Below are positions 28,512-39,900 of a stretch of 64,000 nt of DNA, one piece after another. The translations under genes were made by a program, and so were the position numbers. The notes below the pieces were generated by a model that saw nothing but the letters and a program-made list of their open reading frames with translations, did no database searches and was not told where the DNA came from. The DNA is from Trichoplax sp. H2 (lineage: Eukaryota > Placozoa > Uniplacotomia > Trichoplacea). Position 1 is the first letter of the stretch, and each line of letters starts with the position of its first letter. The stretch covers positions 1 to 64,000 of the forward strand of contig NOWV01000167.1 of assembly GCA_003344405.1 (NCBI GenBank), given 5' to 3'.

Positions 28512-29796
28512 ATTTTCGTTGGGACTGCAAGGTATCCTTGACTTTCTGATTATCAAATTTAAATGCAAGTGATAAATGTATGTATACAAGCTTCGTATTG
28601 AAGCATCGTACAAAGTTTATCACCAATTTTTCTTAAAAGCCAGGTATGTAAGTCCAATCAACAAGTGCTATATGCGAGATTTACAATTCAGTTATTAGTA
28701 CCTAAAGAGTGTTAATACATCGAAAGAAAGCATTAAGCTTTACACAATTCCTCGTTCCATTTTGCATTGTTTATTAAAGAATAGGCTAAATAAAAATTTT
28801 TATCTTAATGTAACATAAGAATTGCAATTCCATCAATTATAGTGTAAAACTATACTATAAAGTGTGTGATACGATATTAATATTACGGTGATTTCGAAGC
28901 CTTTTTGGGTCTAAAATAAGCCGTCGACGAGCTAGTATAAGTGATACGAATGATCTTGAAGGATCATGTGAACGTAATGAATTCACCATTATACTGTACA
29001 TGTAATATGATTACATCAATGCTATTTGGAAGGCACTGATTCAAGCAAACTCATGAAGATGCAAAGCGGGACGAAGTTAGCAAATTGCAGCTCAGAATAT
29101 GCAAAAGTGACATACTGTACACTACTCGTAAAACGAAGAATAGTCAAGTAAAATATTTATGCTATCATCAATCATGGAGTACCGACTAAAGAAAGAAATT
29201 TTCATATTTATTACTTGTTGTGGAGTGGTTTGAATGCTCCGTTGCTGTTTTTCACTTTAAAGAGCACACTGCGTTGCAGCTGGAGAGTAGTCAGTACAGA
29301 GAAGAAATTGCAGCGGTCATTCCATTCGTTCATTCCAATTTAATGAATGCTGGTGCATTCTGCGTTTGTGCCTCGCTAGTATGCGTAACCGTAAGGGTAC
29401 TGTACTACTGTATGGGTACTATACCATGGACTACTCGACATACCCTTGCATCAGGAGCAACTAACAGTCCATGATTATACTAGTGTAAACAACTAAAAAT
29501 GATGCAGTTCTGTTGATAGATGATTTGATCGTAATAAATTGACAATTTTCGACATTGTGTTACTAACTTAATTCTACAATAATCAAAGCTTAAATTATTT
29601 ATAAATAATACGCGTGCATGCAGTATCAAATCACATGAATAGAGTCCAAAGTTACACTGATAATTAATTTAAATTATAACGAGTGTACCCGTACGTAATA
29701 CCGTACGCTGAGCTTTAACGTGTAACACTTACTATTCTACGTATTTTCGCATTTTGATTAATAACATGCAGTAGTCTTACCTTACATTCAGAGTTG
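28512..29796. other. Upstream region of the TrmH-like gene
   Basis: Mostly AT-rich, with isolated ACTGTAC words (near 28993, 29112 and 29398) but no dense array. An 84-codon frame at 29220-29474 has no recognisable features. Confidence 0.45.
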
Positions 29797-30042
29797 TTAG
29801 AAGTTAAATACTTCGTTGTAAACAATATTTGATTGTTTTCTCTTGTATACTGTAATTCTACGGGGGCCTGCACGAACTCGTGATAAAGCTATATACAGCT
29901 GACCATGCGAAAATATTGGAATTTTGAAGTGTAAACCAATTTTTGTCAAGGTTTGACATTGTGATTTGTTGATCGTTATGGCAAAAGCCAGTCCGATCGG
30001 GAGCTGTAGCCTACTCATTCGAAATATATGCGGGCAGTGTTT
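29797..30042 (-). pseudogene. Pif1-like/Helitron helicase C-terminal fragment
   Basis: The minus-strand frame ending at 29797 reads RLQLPIGLAFAITINKSQ, then CQTL, FSHGQLYIALSRVRAG. This is the C-terminal helicase motif region of Pif1-like proteins, especially those carried by Helitron transposons. The usual Gly of NKSQGQT is Cys here. Only about 80 codons are readable, and the frame meets a stop upstream at a CTAG/GT sequence that could be a relic splice acceptor. The remaining motifs were not found nearby, so this is a truncated relic rather than an autonomous element. Confidence 0.75.
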
Positions 30043-31586
30043 ATAATTGGGGCAATGTACCTAGTTTATAGCATATTTAATTCGAGTAAAGTTTTTGATC
30101 ATTTTGTTTGCAATTATTACAAATATTTTGCATGTATTTACATCACACTAACTTTATTTTAGTTTTTTATCGTGTGAGTTAGCAATCCGGAGGATTTTCC
30201 GGATGATTTAATTTTAATCACTATATTTGCATTACATCTGCGTATTTAGTTTGTGCTCATATCATATTGTAATTAATTACTTTTTGTTTTTCCTATATAT
30301 TGTACTGCAAAAATTTACTGTACGCAATTACTGGTCCGCTCCGAAATTCAAAATACATCAATTACTGCAATGATCTAATTCAAAGTACCGTAAATTATGC
30401 CATTAAAATCCGTATGACCGCATGTATTTGAAACGTCTCTACGAATTTAGGTCAATTTCTTGTAATTAACAGTACAATGCTGATTCGATTTTGCAATGCA
30501 TTCTTTGCAAAATTTCGCACATGAATATAATTACACGTGTGAAAGTCAAACATTGGAAATGATTAAGTTAACATGAGTGAAGACTACGGGAAACTTTGCT
30601 GGCACATCTTCGTGTTGACTAAAATAGAATTGTACCACAAATATCTATCTGCAATTTTAGTTTCAACACGAAATATCTATTAGATGGCATGAATAATACT
30701 ATTACTTCATCCATAGTAATTGATTTAATGACCTTTAATCAGCGGGACACATGCAAAATCGTTTCACGTGCAAGCCTACTAAAACTAACCTGTTATTATT
30801 ATCTATCTTTTGTGTATCAATAGGCTACCATTCTGAAATACTTTCACATCAGTTTGTACTGTAGCAATAGAATCTACATTCATACAATACGTACATAAAC
30901 GTGCATGAATGTGTAATGTATATATAGGCATTTGTTTATCCGCTACAAACCTAGTCATAATGTAGTAAATGTTTAAATGTTGTATTTTAATTCAATTTTT
31001 ATTACACCTCCAGCCTTTTTAGGAAGTTAAAAAAAAAAAAAGCGTAACGCTAAACATAAACCGTTGCAAATTATGTTTCTGATTCACTTCCAAGCACTGC
31101 CCATGCAAACTAATCATTAACGAGATTTAAGCAGCTTGTTACCTAAATTATTGTAATATTGCTAAGTGTAAATAAGAGGTGTGATTCTATCATATTGTTA
31201 AATACGAGCACATTGACGGAGTAAGAATTCTACGTGATACACCTCAAGGTTATTATTTGCAGTACGCTGGATCGTAGCTAATAGATTTTTGCATTTGTTT
31301 TTGGAGTATAATATAAAAGTCAGAGGTTATAGACTTACGTAGTGGTCTACCAAAATCTGTAACCAATAATAATTCATTATAGATAATTATAATAGCTCAT
31401 TATCACAAATTACTAAATACTCGTACAGAGTATATTGTAGTAAATATGATGCTACAGCGATGGTTGGGCATAAAGCAGTTAGTCGGATAGTCTGATATAA
31501 TACTCCACAAGATTGATACCTGGCTATCGAACTTTTAACATAGCTAGCTATTCATGTTAGTTCTGATGACGAGAATAAATGAGTTA
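30043..31586. other. Intergenic, possible Helitron remains
   Basis: AT-rich DNA upstream of the helicase fragment and downstream of the mARC gene. A poly-A run lies near 31028-31040. No further helicase or replication-initiator motifs were recognised. Confidence 0.4.
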
Positions 31587-32737
31587 TTAGTTAGCAAAAA
31601 CTGAATTTCCAATAGCTATAGGACCTAAACGATCTATTGCTGTGTTAATGCCAAATAATGGGCTGTTTTTCTGTCTGGGATCAGCTGATTTGCGATATGT
31701 TCTCATACTTATTAGCGGTTCTCGAGCTACATCCCGGACGCCAGTATTCGGGTCGACAGTTGTTAGCAGGCATCTTTCGCAGTTTTTTACTTTACGAAAT
31801 GTGGTATCGTTAATATGATAGTATTTGTAATGGTCTTCTACATGCGGCTCTTCAGCTATGAAAAGGTGGAGAATAACACTGTTAAACCGAGCTACGCATC
31901 GTTTATGACTTATTGCTATCGTAAAAGTGAATAGACAATACTGTTGACAACTGCTGAAAATAGAGTTAAAGGTAGAGAACAAGATGGATGATACGACATA
32001 TTGCAATCTTAACGCAACTCATTACTGCACTGTAGCCAGCATCATAAACACTTACTTTCTACAATAATATTTGGTCTAAAACTTTGCATGGAGATTTGGC
32101 GGGATGATTTTGTATTTAAAACATCCAAAGACGCAGTAAAAGTCAAATGATATGGAGTCAAATCGGCAAATGCACACTGATCATTGCTTTGACCGTCCAC
32201 ACCCCAAATAGAATCATCCTTGACGTAACGGTTAGGTGTGGTATCAGGCTTAAAGAGCAACTTGAGATTAGACTTGTTCAAATATTTGGAGAACCAATCT
32301 CCGATTTCTTTGCCACAGTCGAAAGCTGTAATATTTGTTCTCCATATTTTGATCTCTTTGCTGGTAGCTCCTTCAGCCACTTCCAAAGGTACCGCAACAG
32401 GAGGCATATCAGGTGCTGTCAATTTTAACTGTCCATCCTCAATTGAAGGTTGTACAAGTGCTAGCGTCGGTTCACTGCGTAGAGTTAGAAATAAATCGTT
32501 CTCATCGATAATAATCCAACGTCTGTCCCACTTAAAACCGTCAATGTTGCAATCGGCCGCGTCGAGTTTGATACCAGCACAAGACTTGATCGGATAGATG
32601 TATAACTGTTTGACGCGTCCAATTAATTTTTGAGAAGATTTGCGAATGGTTCTATATATCAAGTATGTGGCAATCAAAGCCGCTGCTGTGATTGTTACAG
32701 TGGTTATTATTGTTGATGAATCGCGATCGCCAGCCAT
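31587..32737 (-). CDS. Mitochondrial amidoxime-reducing component-like MOSC protein
   Basis: Minus-strand exons 32737-32056 and 31855-31587 (200-base intron, phase 1) give 316 residues, close to the roughly 335 of vertebrate mARC1/2. mARC is a molybdenum-cofactor enzyme anchored in the outer mitochondrial membrane that reduces N-hydroxylated compounds with cytochrome b5. An N-terminal hydrophobic anchor (about residues 9-28) is followed by the MOSC N-terminal beta-barrel (RVKQLYIYPIKSCAG, WDRRWIIIDE). The C-terminal MOSC domain contains FRPNIIV, then NCERCLLTTVDPNTG with Cys253 and Cys256; the second aligns with the cofactor-binding cysteine of mARC. SPLFG lies near the end. The GTAC array begins about 150 bases upstream of the ATG. 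Confidence 0.93.
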
Positions 32738-33300
32738 GGTGTATTAATTTTTAGTTTATCTTCTGTAGTTCCGGAGTTAAGTTAGAAAGAAAGAAGGAAA
32801 AATGATGGCTAGGTAATGCTGTGGGGTGGACAAATTGTCTCCTTTAATTACAGATTAGAGATTCGCCGGTCTTGTTCAATACTGGTACAGTACAGTATTC
32901 TGCCACTCTGTACTGTACAGTACGATATTGGTACAGTACTGTACAGTACTGTACAGTGTACTGTACTGTACAGTACAGTACAATTCCGTACAAAGAGTAC
33001 AGTACCTACTGTACTGTACACTGTAGCAAAATCTCCTAGTTTTTGATTACTTTCACGACTACTCTCAATTGCTTTCGTTCAAGATCAACGGTGGCGAAAG
33101 ATGATTACATAACCACAAAACGCCATCAGTTAGCATACCTTATGGCTAGTTAATATATAAGATATTGAACCTTTTCTGTATCTCTTTCTATGACTTTTTA
33201 TACTATACTGTACTGCACATTGTACAATCGTGCTATACTGTGTACAGTAATGCTGTAGTAGTCGATGACTAAACGCGTTTGCATGGGATTTGTTCATATA
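32738..33300. repeat. Upstream region of the mARC gene, near-duplicate copy 1 with GTAC array
   Basis: Nearly identical to 33321-33838 apart from a few substitutions and the array length. The GTAC array (32885-33026) is longer here than in copy 2 (33468-33551). A second weaker cluster is near 33205-33250. Confidence 0.85.
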
Positions 33301-33320
33301 NNNNNNNNNNNNNNNNNNNN
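33301..33320. other. Assembly gap (20 N)
   Basis: Separates two near-identical copies of the mARC upstream region. Confidence 0.95.
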
Positions 33321-33838
33321 GGTGTATTAATTTTTAGTTTATCTTCTGTAGTTCTGGAGCTAAGTTAGAAAGAAAGAAGGAAAAATGATGGCTAGGTGAT
33401 GCTGAGGGGTGGACAAATTGTCTCCTTTAATTACAGATTAGAGATTCGCCGGTCTTGTTCAATACTCGTACAGTACAGTACAGTACGATACTGGTACAGT
33501 ACAGTACAATTCCGTACAAAGAGTACAGTACCTACTGTACTGTACACTGTAGCAAAATCTCCTAGTTTTTGATTACTTTCATGACTACTCTCAATTGCTT
33601 TCGTTCAAGATCAACGGTGGCGAAAGATGATTACATAACCACAAAACGCCATCAGTTAGCATACCTTATGGCTAGTTAATATATAAGATATTGAACCTTT
33701 TCTGTATCTCTTTCTATGACTTTTTATACTATACTGTACTGCACATTGTACAATCGTGCTATACTGTGTACAGTAATGCTGTAGTAGTCGATGACTAAAC
33801 GCGTTTGCATGGGATTTGTTCATATAGTACTGCATCAA
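33321..33838. repeat. Upstream region of the mARC gene, near-duplicate copy 2
   Basis: It starts with the same bases that follow the mARC start codon region (32738) and continues past the point where copy 1 meets the gap. The array is contracted relative to copy 1. It is probably the second haplotype. Confidence 0.8.
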
Positions 33839-34338
33839 CAGAGACTGACATGCTCAATTGCTTATCTACCGTAGTCTAACTTCTTCCGTTAAGTAGTCCT
33901 TAGATTCATACTGTAAAGGATTATATACTTATGATAATTATATAAGCACTTGTTGTGCCCCAGATCGAGATCCATATTATTGCAATACAATATTTCACAT
34001 TACTACGTTGAATAGGTATAGATGCTACTAGTAGATGAATGTAATTTAGTGACAGCAAAACAGATTTTCATCTCTTCACAATAATTTGGAAGAGAATAAG
34101 CATCGTAACGTATTTTGATGACTTAGTACGTACTATACTGTATATTCGCGATTCAGTAAGCGTAAATGGATCAAAACGGGTTAAGAAATTTTAGTTGCAT
34201 GATAGTACAGTGCAAGCATATTGGAAGTATTCTTTGTAGTTAAAATAGATAATCCTAGCTTTATTATTACTATTTAAATTTAATTTTTGTCGCGCTAAAC
34301 ATGATATACGAGCGTCCAGCTATTGAACAGTTCATACG

Positions 34339-34482
34339 ATGATCACTATGACAATCATCTCAATGATTTTTCAAATTGGCTTAATTCTTGGAGTGTTCAT
34401 TATGGTACTGCGACCAACAATAATACGTAATATTCAAGCTGGTGGTGCTTCAAACCAGCTCTATAAAAGATTATTAGCTTAA
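34339..34482 (+). CDS. Candidate small membrane protein (47 residues), unrecognised
   Basis: An open frame from ATG 34339 to TAA 34480-34482, preceded by an in-frame stop. It consists of an N-terminal hydrophobic helix (about residues 4-24: isoleucine, leucine, phenylalanine and methionine rich) and then a positively charged tail (LRPTIIRN .. QLYKRLL). The layout is that of a single-pass small integral membrane protein. I do not recognise the family. It is short enough to be a chance frame in AT-rich DNA, but the clean hydrophobic-then-basic division is unusual. It lies on the strand opposite its neighbours RAMAC and mARC. Confidence 0.3.
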   Translation: MITMTIISMIFQIGLILGVFIMVLRPTIIRNIQAGGASNQLYKRLLA

Positions 34483-34751
34483 GGGTACTTCACAATCCTG
34501 AATCTGGCATCTCTATATCTTGAATCAATGCTTGTAAACTTTAGTTAGAACACCAGAGGCGATTTATTTTTTATATTTCTATTCGAAAGCATACGGTAGA
34601 TTGGCAGCCAATTATACCTTAGCAATATAAGTACGCCGTAGACTATGAGAAAAAATCGGTAATCATCTAGTAGTTTATGACAACGCACTTTGATGAATGT
34701 ATAAATAAAATAACATAATCATAGACAAAGCAGCACTAGATTACACTATAT

Positions 34752-34790
34752 ACACTACTATGCAAAATGATTCATTCTGCATAGTAGTGT
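34752..34790. terminator. Perfect 13-bp hairpin beyond the 3' end of the RAMAC-like gene
   Basis: ACACTACTATGCA (34752-34764) is perfectly inverted at 34778-34790 with a 13-base loop. On the minus strand it follows an AATAAA-type signal (TTTATT at 34793-34798 on +), about 270 bases past the RAMAC-like stop codon. It may be a 3'-end structure, a miRNA-like stem or a small transposon relic. Confidence 0.3.
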
Positions 34791-35061
34791 TATTTATTTA
34801 CTTGTGATTCAAGCATAACGAAGTACAGTCTTGTACTTTGTAATGCACATAGTACAGTATCATAAGTATTATTTACAGCATAGAAATATATCGCAACAAA
34901 GTTGGGAACATTCGCACTCACACTATAGTTATACTTTTGTACTTATATTACACAGTCTGGTATAATACAATAAGAAGAAATTTTCCAGTTTTACATAACA
35001 AGCTAGGCATCATTATGATAATTAATTGATGAATTACTGTATACGTGTATTATGAAGCGGA

Positions 35062-35421
35062 TTACTTTTTTCGATGGCGTTCCGCAGCTTCGTACAATGC
35101 ATGTTTATCTTTCAGCACTGTATTTTCAACCTCTTGCTGATGACTCCGAGAAGGTCGCCATTTACCTTTTGTTCTTGGCTTAGTTTCGTTGTTACCTGAT
35201 CGATAAGCTTGGGGGTAATTTGGATTGTTATGATTGCGTTGACTGGATAACTCGGAGCGCTGATGATGCCGGTAATGATATCTGTCTTGTCGCGGATTTA
35301 ACCAAGATTTGACGATGGGTTGAAATTGATGGCATCTTTTGTTTTCATTTTCTACATAGCCAGTATCGCTCTGCTTGTCGTATCGATCTTTGAATAACGT
35401 CTCGTAATCGGGACTTTCCAT
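35062..35421 (-). CDS. RNMT-activating mini-protein (RAMAC/FAM103A)-like
   Basis: A single-exon minus-strand frame of 119 residues, against 118 in human RAMAC. RAMAC binds the mRNA cap guanine-N7 methyltransferase RNMT and stimulates it. The N-terminal activation segment aligns with human (YETLFKDRYDKQSDTGYV .. QPIVKSW against FEEMF..RFTENDKEYQEY .. PPIVEEW). The rest is hydrophilic, rich in Arg, His, Asn and Gln, like the RNA-binding domain of the family, with a basic C-terminus (AAERHRKK). It is divergent from the ubinuclein gene 1.5 kb away (about 0.9 kb if the near-duplicate is one allele), sharing the GTAC-array region. Similarity outside the first 40 residues is compositional only. Confidence 0.7.
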   Translation of the reverse strand: MESPDYETLFKDRYDKQSDTGYVENENKRCHQFQPIVKSWLNPRQDRYHYRHHQRSELSSQRNHNNPNYPQAYRSGNNETKPRTKGKWRPSRSHQQEVENTVLKDKHALYEAAERHRKK

Positions 35422-35437
35422 TGGACTAACTGTAAGC

Positions 35438-36022
35438 TCGCTTATTGAATGTTTAATTGATATGACTAATGATTGTCGAGCAGTATTTCAATGCAGCTAT
35501 GATATTTGGCTGAATTCAAATTCAAATTGCAATTATGACTAGGAAGGAGAAAGTTGCAAGCCATCAACTCACAGACAGTGCCAAACTGTCAGTATACAGT
35601 ACTGTACTGTACACTTGTACAGTACCCTACACTACACTACAGTACAGTACAGTACTGTACATTACCGTGCATTGTGGTTCACACAGTACTGTACTGTACA
35701 CTGTACTGTACAGTACGTTCACCACAATATTATCCACTGTAGGATACAGTGGATAGTACTGTATCGTGGTCGGTGGGCTACAGTACTATCCACTGTGTTG
35801 TACAGTGTGCGTACTGTACAGTACTGCTAGGTGACATGAGCTACAGTACTGTACAGTACTGTACAGTACGTCCAGTACAGTACTATCCACTGTACTGGAC
35901 AGTACTGTGCAAAACCCAGCTGACTGCTAATTTGGAGCACCATCGCGTACAGTAGAACGTTCGATTACCGATGACCAGTACAGTTGAAATGACCAGTAGA
36001 GAAAGTCAGCCTCAACATCGCT
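35438..36022. repeat. RAMAC/ubinuclein shared promoter region, near-duplicate copy 1 with GTAC array
   Basis: Matches 36043-36623 (after the gap) with substitutions and array-length differences. Dense TACAG/CTGTA runs cover 35592-35910, interleaved with repeats of TACTATCCACTGT. Confidence 0.85.
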
Positions 36023-36042
36023 ANNNNNNNNNNNNNNNNNNN
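36023..36042. other. Assembly gap (20 N)
   Basis: Separates the two near-identical copies of the RAMAC/ubinuclein intergenic region. Confidence 0.95.
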
Positions 36043-36745
36043 NGCTTATTGAATGTTTAATTGATATGACTAATGATCGTCGAGTAGTATTTCAATGCAG
36101 CTATGATATTTGGCTGAATTCAAATTCAAATTGCAATTATGACTAGGAAGGAGAAAGCTGCAAGCCATCAACTCACAGACAGTGCCAAACTGTCAGTATA
36201 CAGTACTGTAAAGTACGCTACACTACAGTACAGTACTGTACCGTACAGTACATTACTGTGCATTGTGGTTCATACTGTACAGTACAGTACTGTAAGGTGA
36301 CGTGAGCTACAGTACATACTGTACTGTAAGTTCATCACAATACTATCCACTGTATTCTACAGTGGATAGTATCGTGGTAGGTGGGCTACAGTACTGTACA
36401 CCCAGTATAGTACTATCCACTGTGTTGTACAGTGTGCGTACTGTACTGCTAGGTGACATGAGCTACAGTACGTCCAGTACAGTACTATCCACTGTACTGG
36501 ACAGTACTGTGCAAAACCCAGCTGGCTGCTAATTTGGAGCACCATCGCGTACAGTAGAACGTTCGATTACCGATGACCAGTACAGTTGAAATGACCAGTA
36601 GAGAAAGTCAGCCTCAACATCGCTAGTCAACTCTTTCCAGTGTTGTCCGGTAGTCACTGTCAGTACACTGTGTACTGTTAAAGTGTACAGTGTACAGTGT
36701 ACAGTACAGGACGCCAAACTGTACACTGAGTACTGTAGGCTCAAA
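36043..36745. repeat. RAMAC/ubinuclein promoter region, near-duplicate copy 2 plus proximal array
   Basis: 36043-36623 repeats copy 1 in a contracted form. A further short run of GTACAGT/ACTGT words (36665-36740) lies about 180 bases before the ubinuclein ATG. Confidence 0.8.
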
Positions 36746-36916
36746 TGCAAAGGCCGCGCCAACTCAAAAGCCCCTTGTTACGTGATAGTGGTGTATTAGT
36801 GAATCAAGGCTGATTGGAACAGTGGATAAAATTACGTGGCCATTAGTGGATGGAATATTGCAGCAATTTTCATTTATAGAATTGCATCAAGTACTGCTGT
36901 CATTTCATTCATCAAG

Positions 36917-39900
36917 ATGAGTAAAAAAAGTACACCTTCACCTTTACTGGAAATGACAAACACAAATGGCAAACGATCGGCTACCAATCATGATCGCAGC
37001 AACAAGAAAAGGCGCACAGTGCGAGTTAACTTAACGTTAGCTTCTGGTCATAGTCAGGAATACAGTGAATTTTCATATCCTACTTTGTTAGGCTATATTG
37101 AGGTATAGTATTTCAATATTTTATCTATCCTTGCATAGGAAATTAGGATAATCAATGAGTGTGGAATAATAAGATAGTTCAACTAGGGTAGGGTATGCCA
37201 TAGACCTCTACGACGCCTATGGTACTGTAATTGCGCCTGTTTTGTACTTATTATTCTTGTCATTTCAAGCCAAAACGACAATACAGTACCAACAGTTTGC
37301 CAACATCAGGATAAAATAATGATAATAGAAGTGGATAGCACAGTCACTGAAATAAGGTATCCATCTCCTTCCTACTTATGACTCTTGTCTTTTGCTTATC
37401 ATGTCTTCCCAATTTGCATAACTTGTCGGATGATGTGCCAAATAGGTAAAATATCAGTGTTCTGCTTTCTTTCTTCATTCATCCAATCACTACAAGGCCA
37501 CTAGTAAAACACCACTTCGTTGTCATGGAGAATGATATCATAGGGCTACTGCCGTCACAAATTGCAATCTTACATGTTGTCGTTGTGAAACAACAACGAA
37601 TCTCGATAATAGCGTCGATACTACAAAATCAAAAATGACGCCATTTAAAACAGATTTTGGGCAATATTTTCTTTCCATTGTTTATTATTTTAATTCATTC
37701 AATAAAGTTAACATGAATTCCTGAATATTGCAAAGACTTGCTATATACAGTACAGCTGAGCAGTATCAAATTTACTTTTAGGCTACACTAGGGTTCACCA
37801 AAAATACATTATATCGAATCCAATCTTTGTACATCTGTTTGTAAAAGTAACATCTGTGTATACTCTCATTGAATTTTAGGAAGCTGAAGCTGAAATGGAA
37901 GAAGTCAATTCCCCATCATCAAATGATGTACCTGCTTTTAAAAATCATTACGAAAAGATAGCAGAGCAAATTGAGAAGAAGCTGGTAGGAACGACTGCAT
38001 AGTAATAATTGTGGTACCGTAATCGCTTGATTTCTACATTACTTGCTGTTCATTGTCAATCATAGCAATGATACGCACCGCTAGGCAACACTGGATACCG
38101 ACCACTTAAGGCAGTAATTATAGCTATGCAGCTTACTGTCGTCATCATTTGCCCTCCTAGAACATGTCAGGAACTGCAACGTCGCTGTCGTTAATTTTAG
38201 CCAGTGATTTCTTTTCACATACATATCTCACCAAATGGTTTCACGGTCAACGTATTTATAATTGAGTAGCAGTAGTCACGGACTATTCAATAAAAAAAGT
38301 GAATAGTCCATGCAGTAGTCAACTAACTCTATCATGCTAATTACTGTAAATAGATATAAAGAGGAATAATGTCCAATGCTAATTTAGATTTCGTTATCGT
38401 TGTACCCAAAAGTTACAGATAGATTTTCAACCTTTTCGGATTTACTTTACTTTATTGTAAACTAGGGTAGCATGATGGAATAAACTATGCAATACCTACG
38501 CTATCCTAGATATAAGTGATGAAAAATACTTCATTCTTTCTCCCCGTTGTCTACTACGTGTCATTCAATGAGCTCTTTTCTACAGCTAATAGTGTATTAT
38601 CGGTAGTCTATTCCGCATTGCAATTATATTTCTCTCTATCCTCTCCTGATAGTCAATATTCTATGCTCTATCATTTTCATTAGTACTCTTATAAATTAAT
38701 AACCTAGAATAACACTACCCGTAGTGGATACATTTACATTCACTTAATTTAAGCGTAGCTCGTAAATCTTTAGTGTTAAAAATACTGCCATTCCCATATT
38801 AATCCAGTAATTGATAACTGCAATCCTACAACATCAATTATTATACTCTTAATCATAATTATGCTACATTCCAATACAACACAAAGTCAATGAGTTTATA
38901 ACTAAATAAGAGTGTAACTGCACTATTAATGCCCTTCACATTTCGTAAAGTTCATGATTAAAGTGAGCCATGATAGTACGTTAGACATCTGCTAAGACAC
39001 TACCAAAATTGAAAAAAAAAGGTCTTTTACTGTATTGATCACAGTTTACGATAAGTAAAAACGCCATTGAAGATGTATACTGTATATCCTTATAGATTTT
39101 ATAACGTCGTTCCAATGATAAATTATACCCGTATTTCATACGCACAAACAATGATGTATATTGAAAATGGTGTTTAAATATCTTGTATCTACACTATCGG
39201 ATTTCAATTTTGCAGACGTCGACACACGACAGGACGAAACATAGGACGAAGGCCAAGGTACCTAATAACATTAGTGACTTTTTCAGTAATCATGGAACTG
39301 TACATTACTAAGCAAAGTAGCTTTTATATCCATATAAATCTGCGAATAATGATGAAGCTAGTGTTTTTTATGAACTGCCAATGACATAATAACCTCATGT
39401 AATGATGTAAATGTCAATTCTAATGCATTAGTAGATTAACTAAATTATGTTCTTATTTACTTTACTGAAACAACATCAAATTTGTAAAGAAAGCTTATGT
39501 CTTATCATACTGAAGAATTCTGTTATAACATTCGCTTAAAAAGTAACTTACTTTCACAGATCTAAAGTCTCTTTTGATCAAACCAGATCAAATAGCAAAT
39601 AGTCAGCATCTGTAAACTAAAATTTGAGTGCAATTTATTCGTATTTTTCATCTAAAATTTTTAGTGTTTGTTTATGCTGTAGGATCACGTCGCATATCGA
39701 GCGCATGGTTACGATGCCAATGACACTTTTATTGACGATAACCAACATGTTAGTTAAAATGATAAGACTGTATATTTTTCTGTTCCTTAACTTTTCGCAG
39801 TAAGCAAATTGGTTGTATTCCCTCCAGTTGATATTTCCAGCCACAATGACTCTATAGTTGCTTGGTAGCTAGTATTGAGCCACATGCGTCTGAGATCATT

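Noticed and set aside
29220-29474. 84-codon frame upstream of the TrmH-like gene
   Set aside because: No recognisable domain, no splice partners, and it overlaps scattered ACTGTAC words.
35535-36545. Overlapping open frames in several reading frames between RAMAC and ubinuclein
   Set aside because: Same repeat artefact. All three frames of the array are open because the 5-mers contain no stop in most registers.
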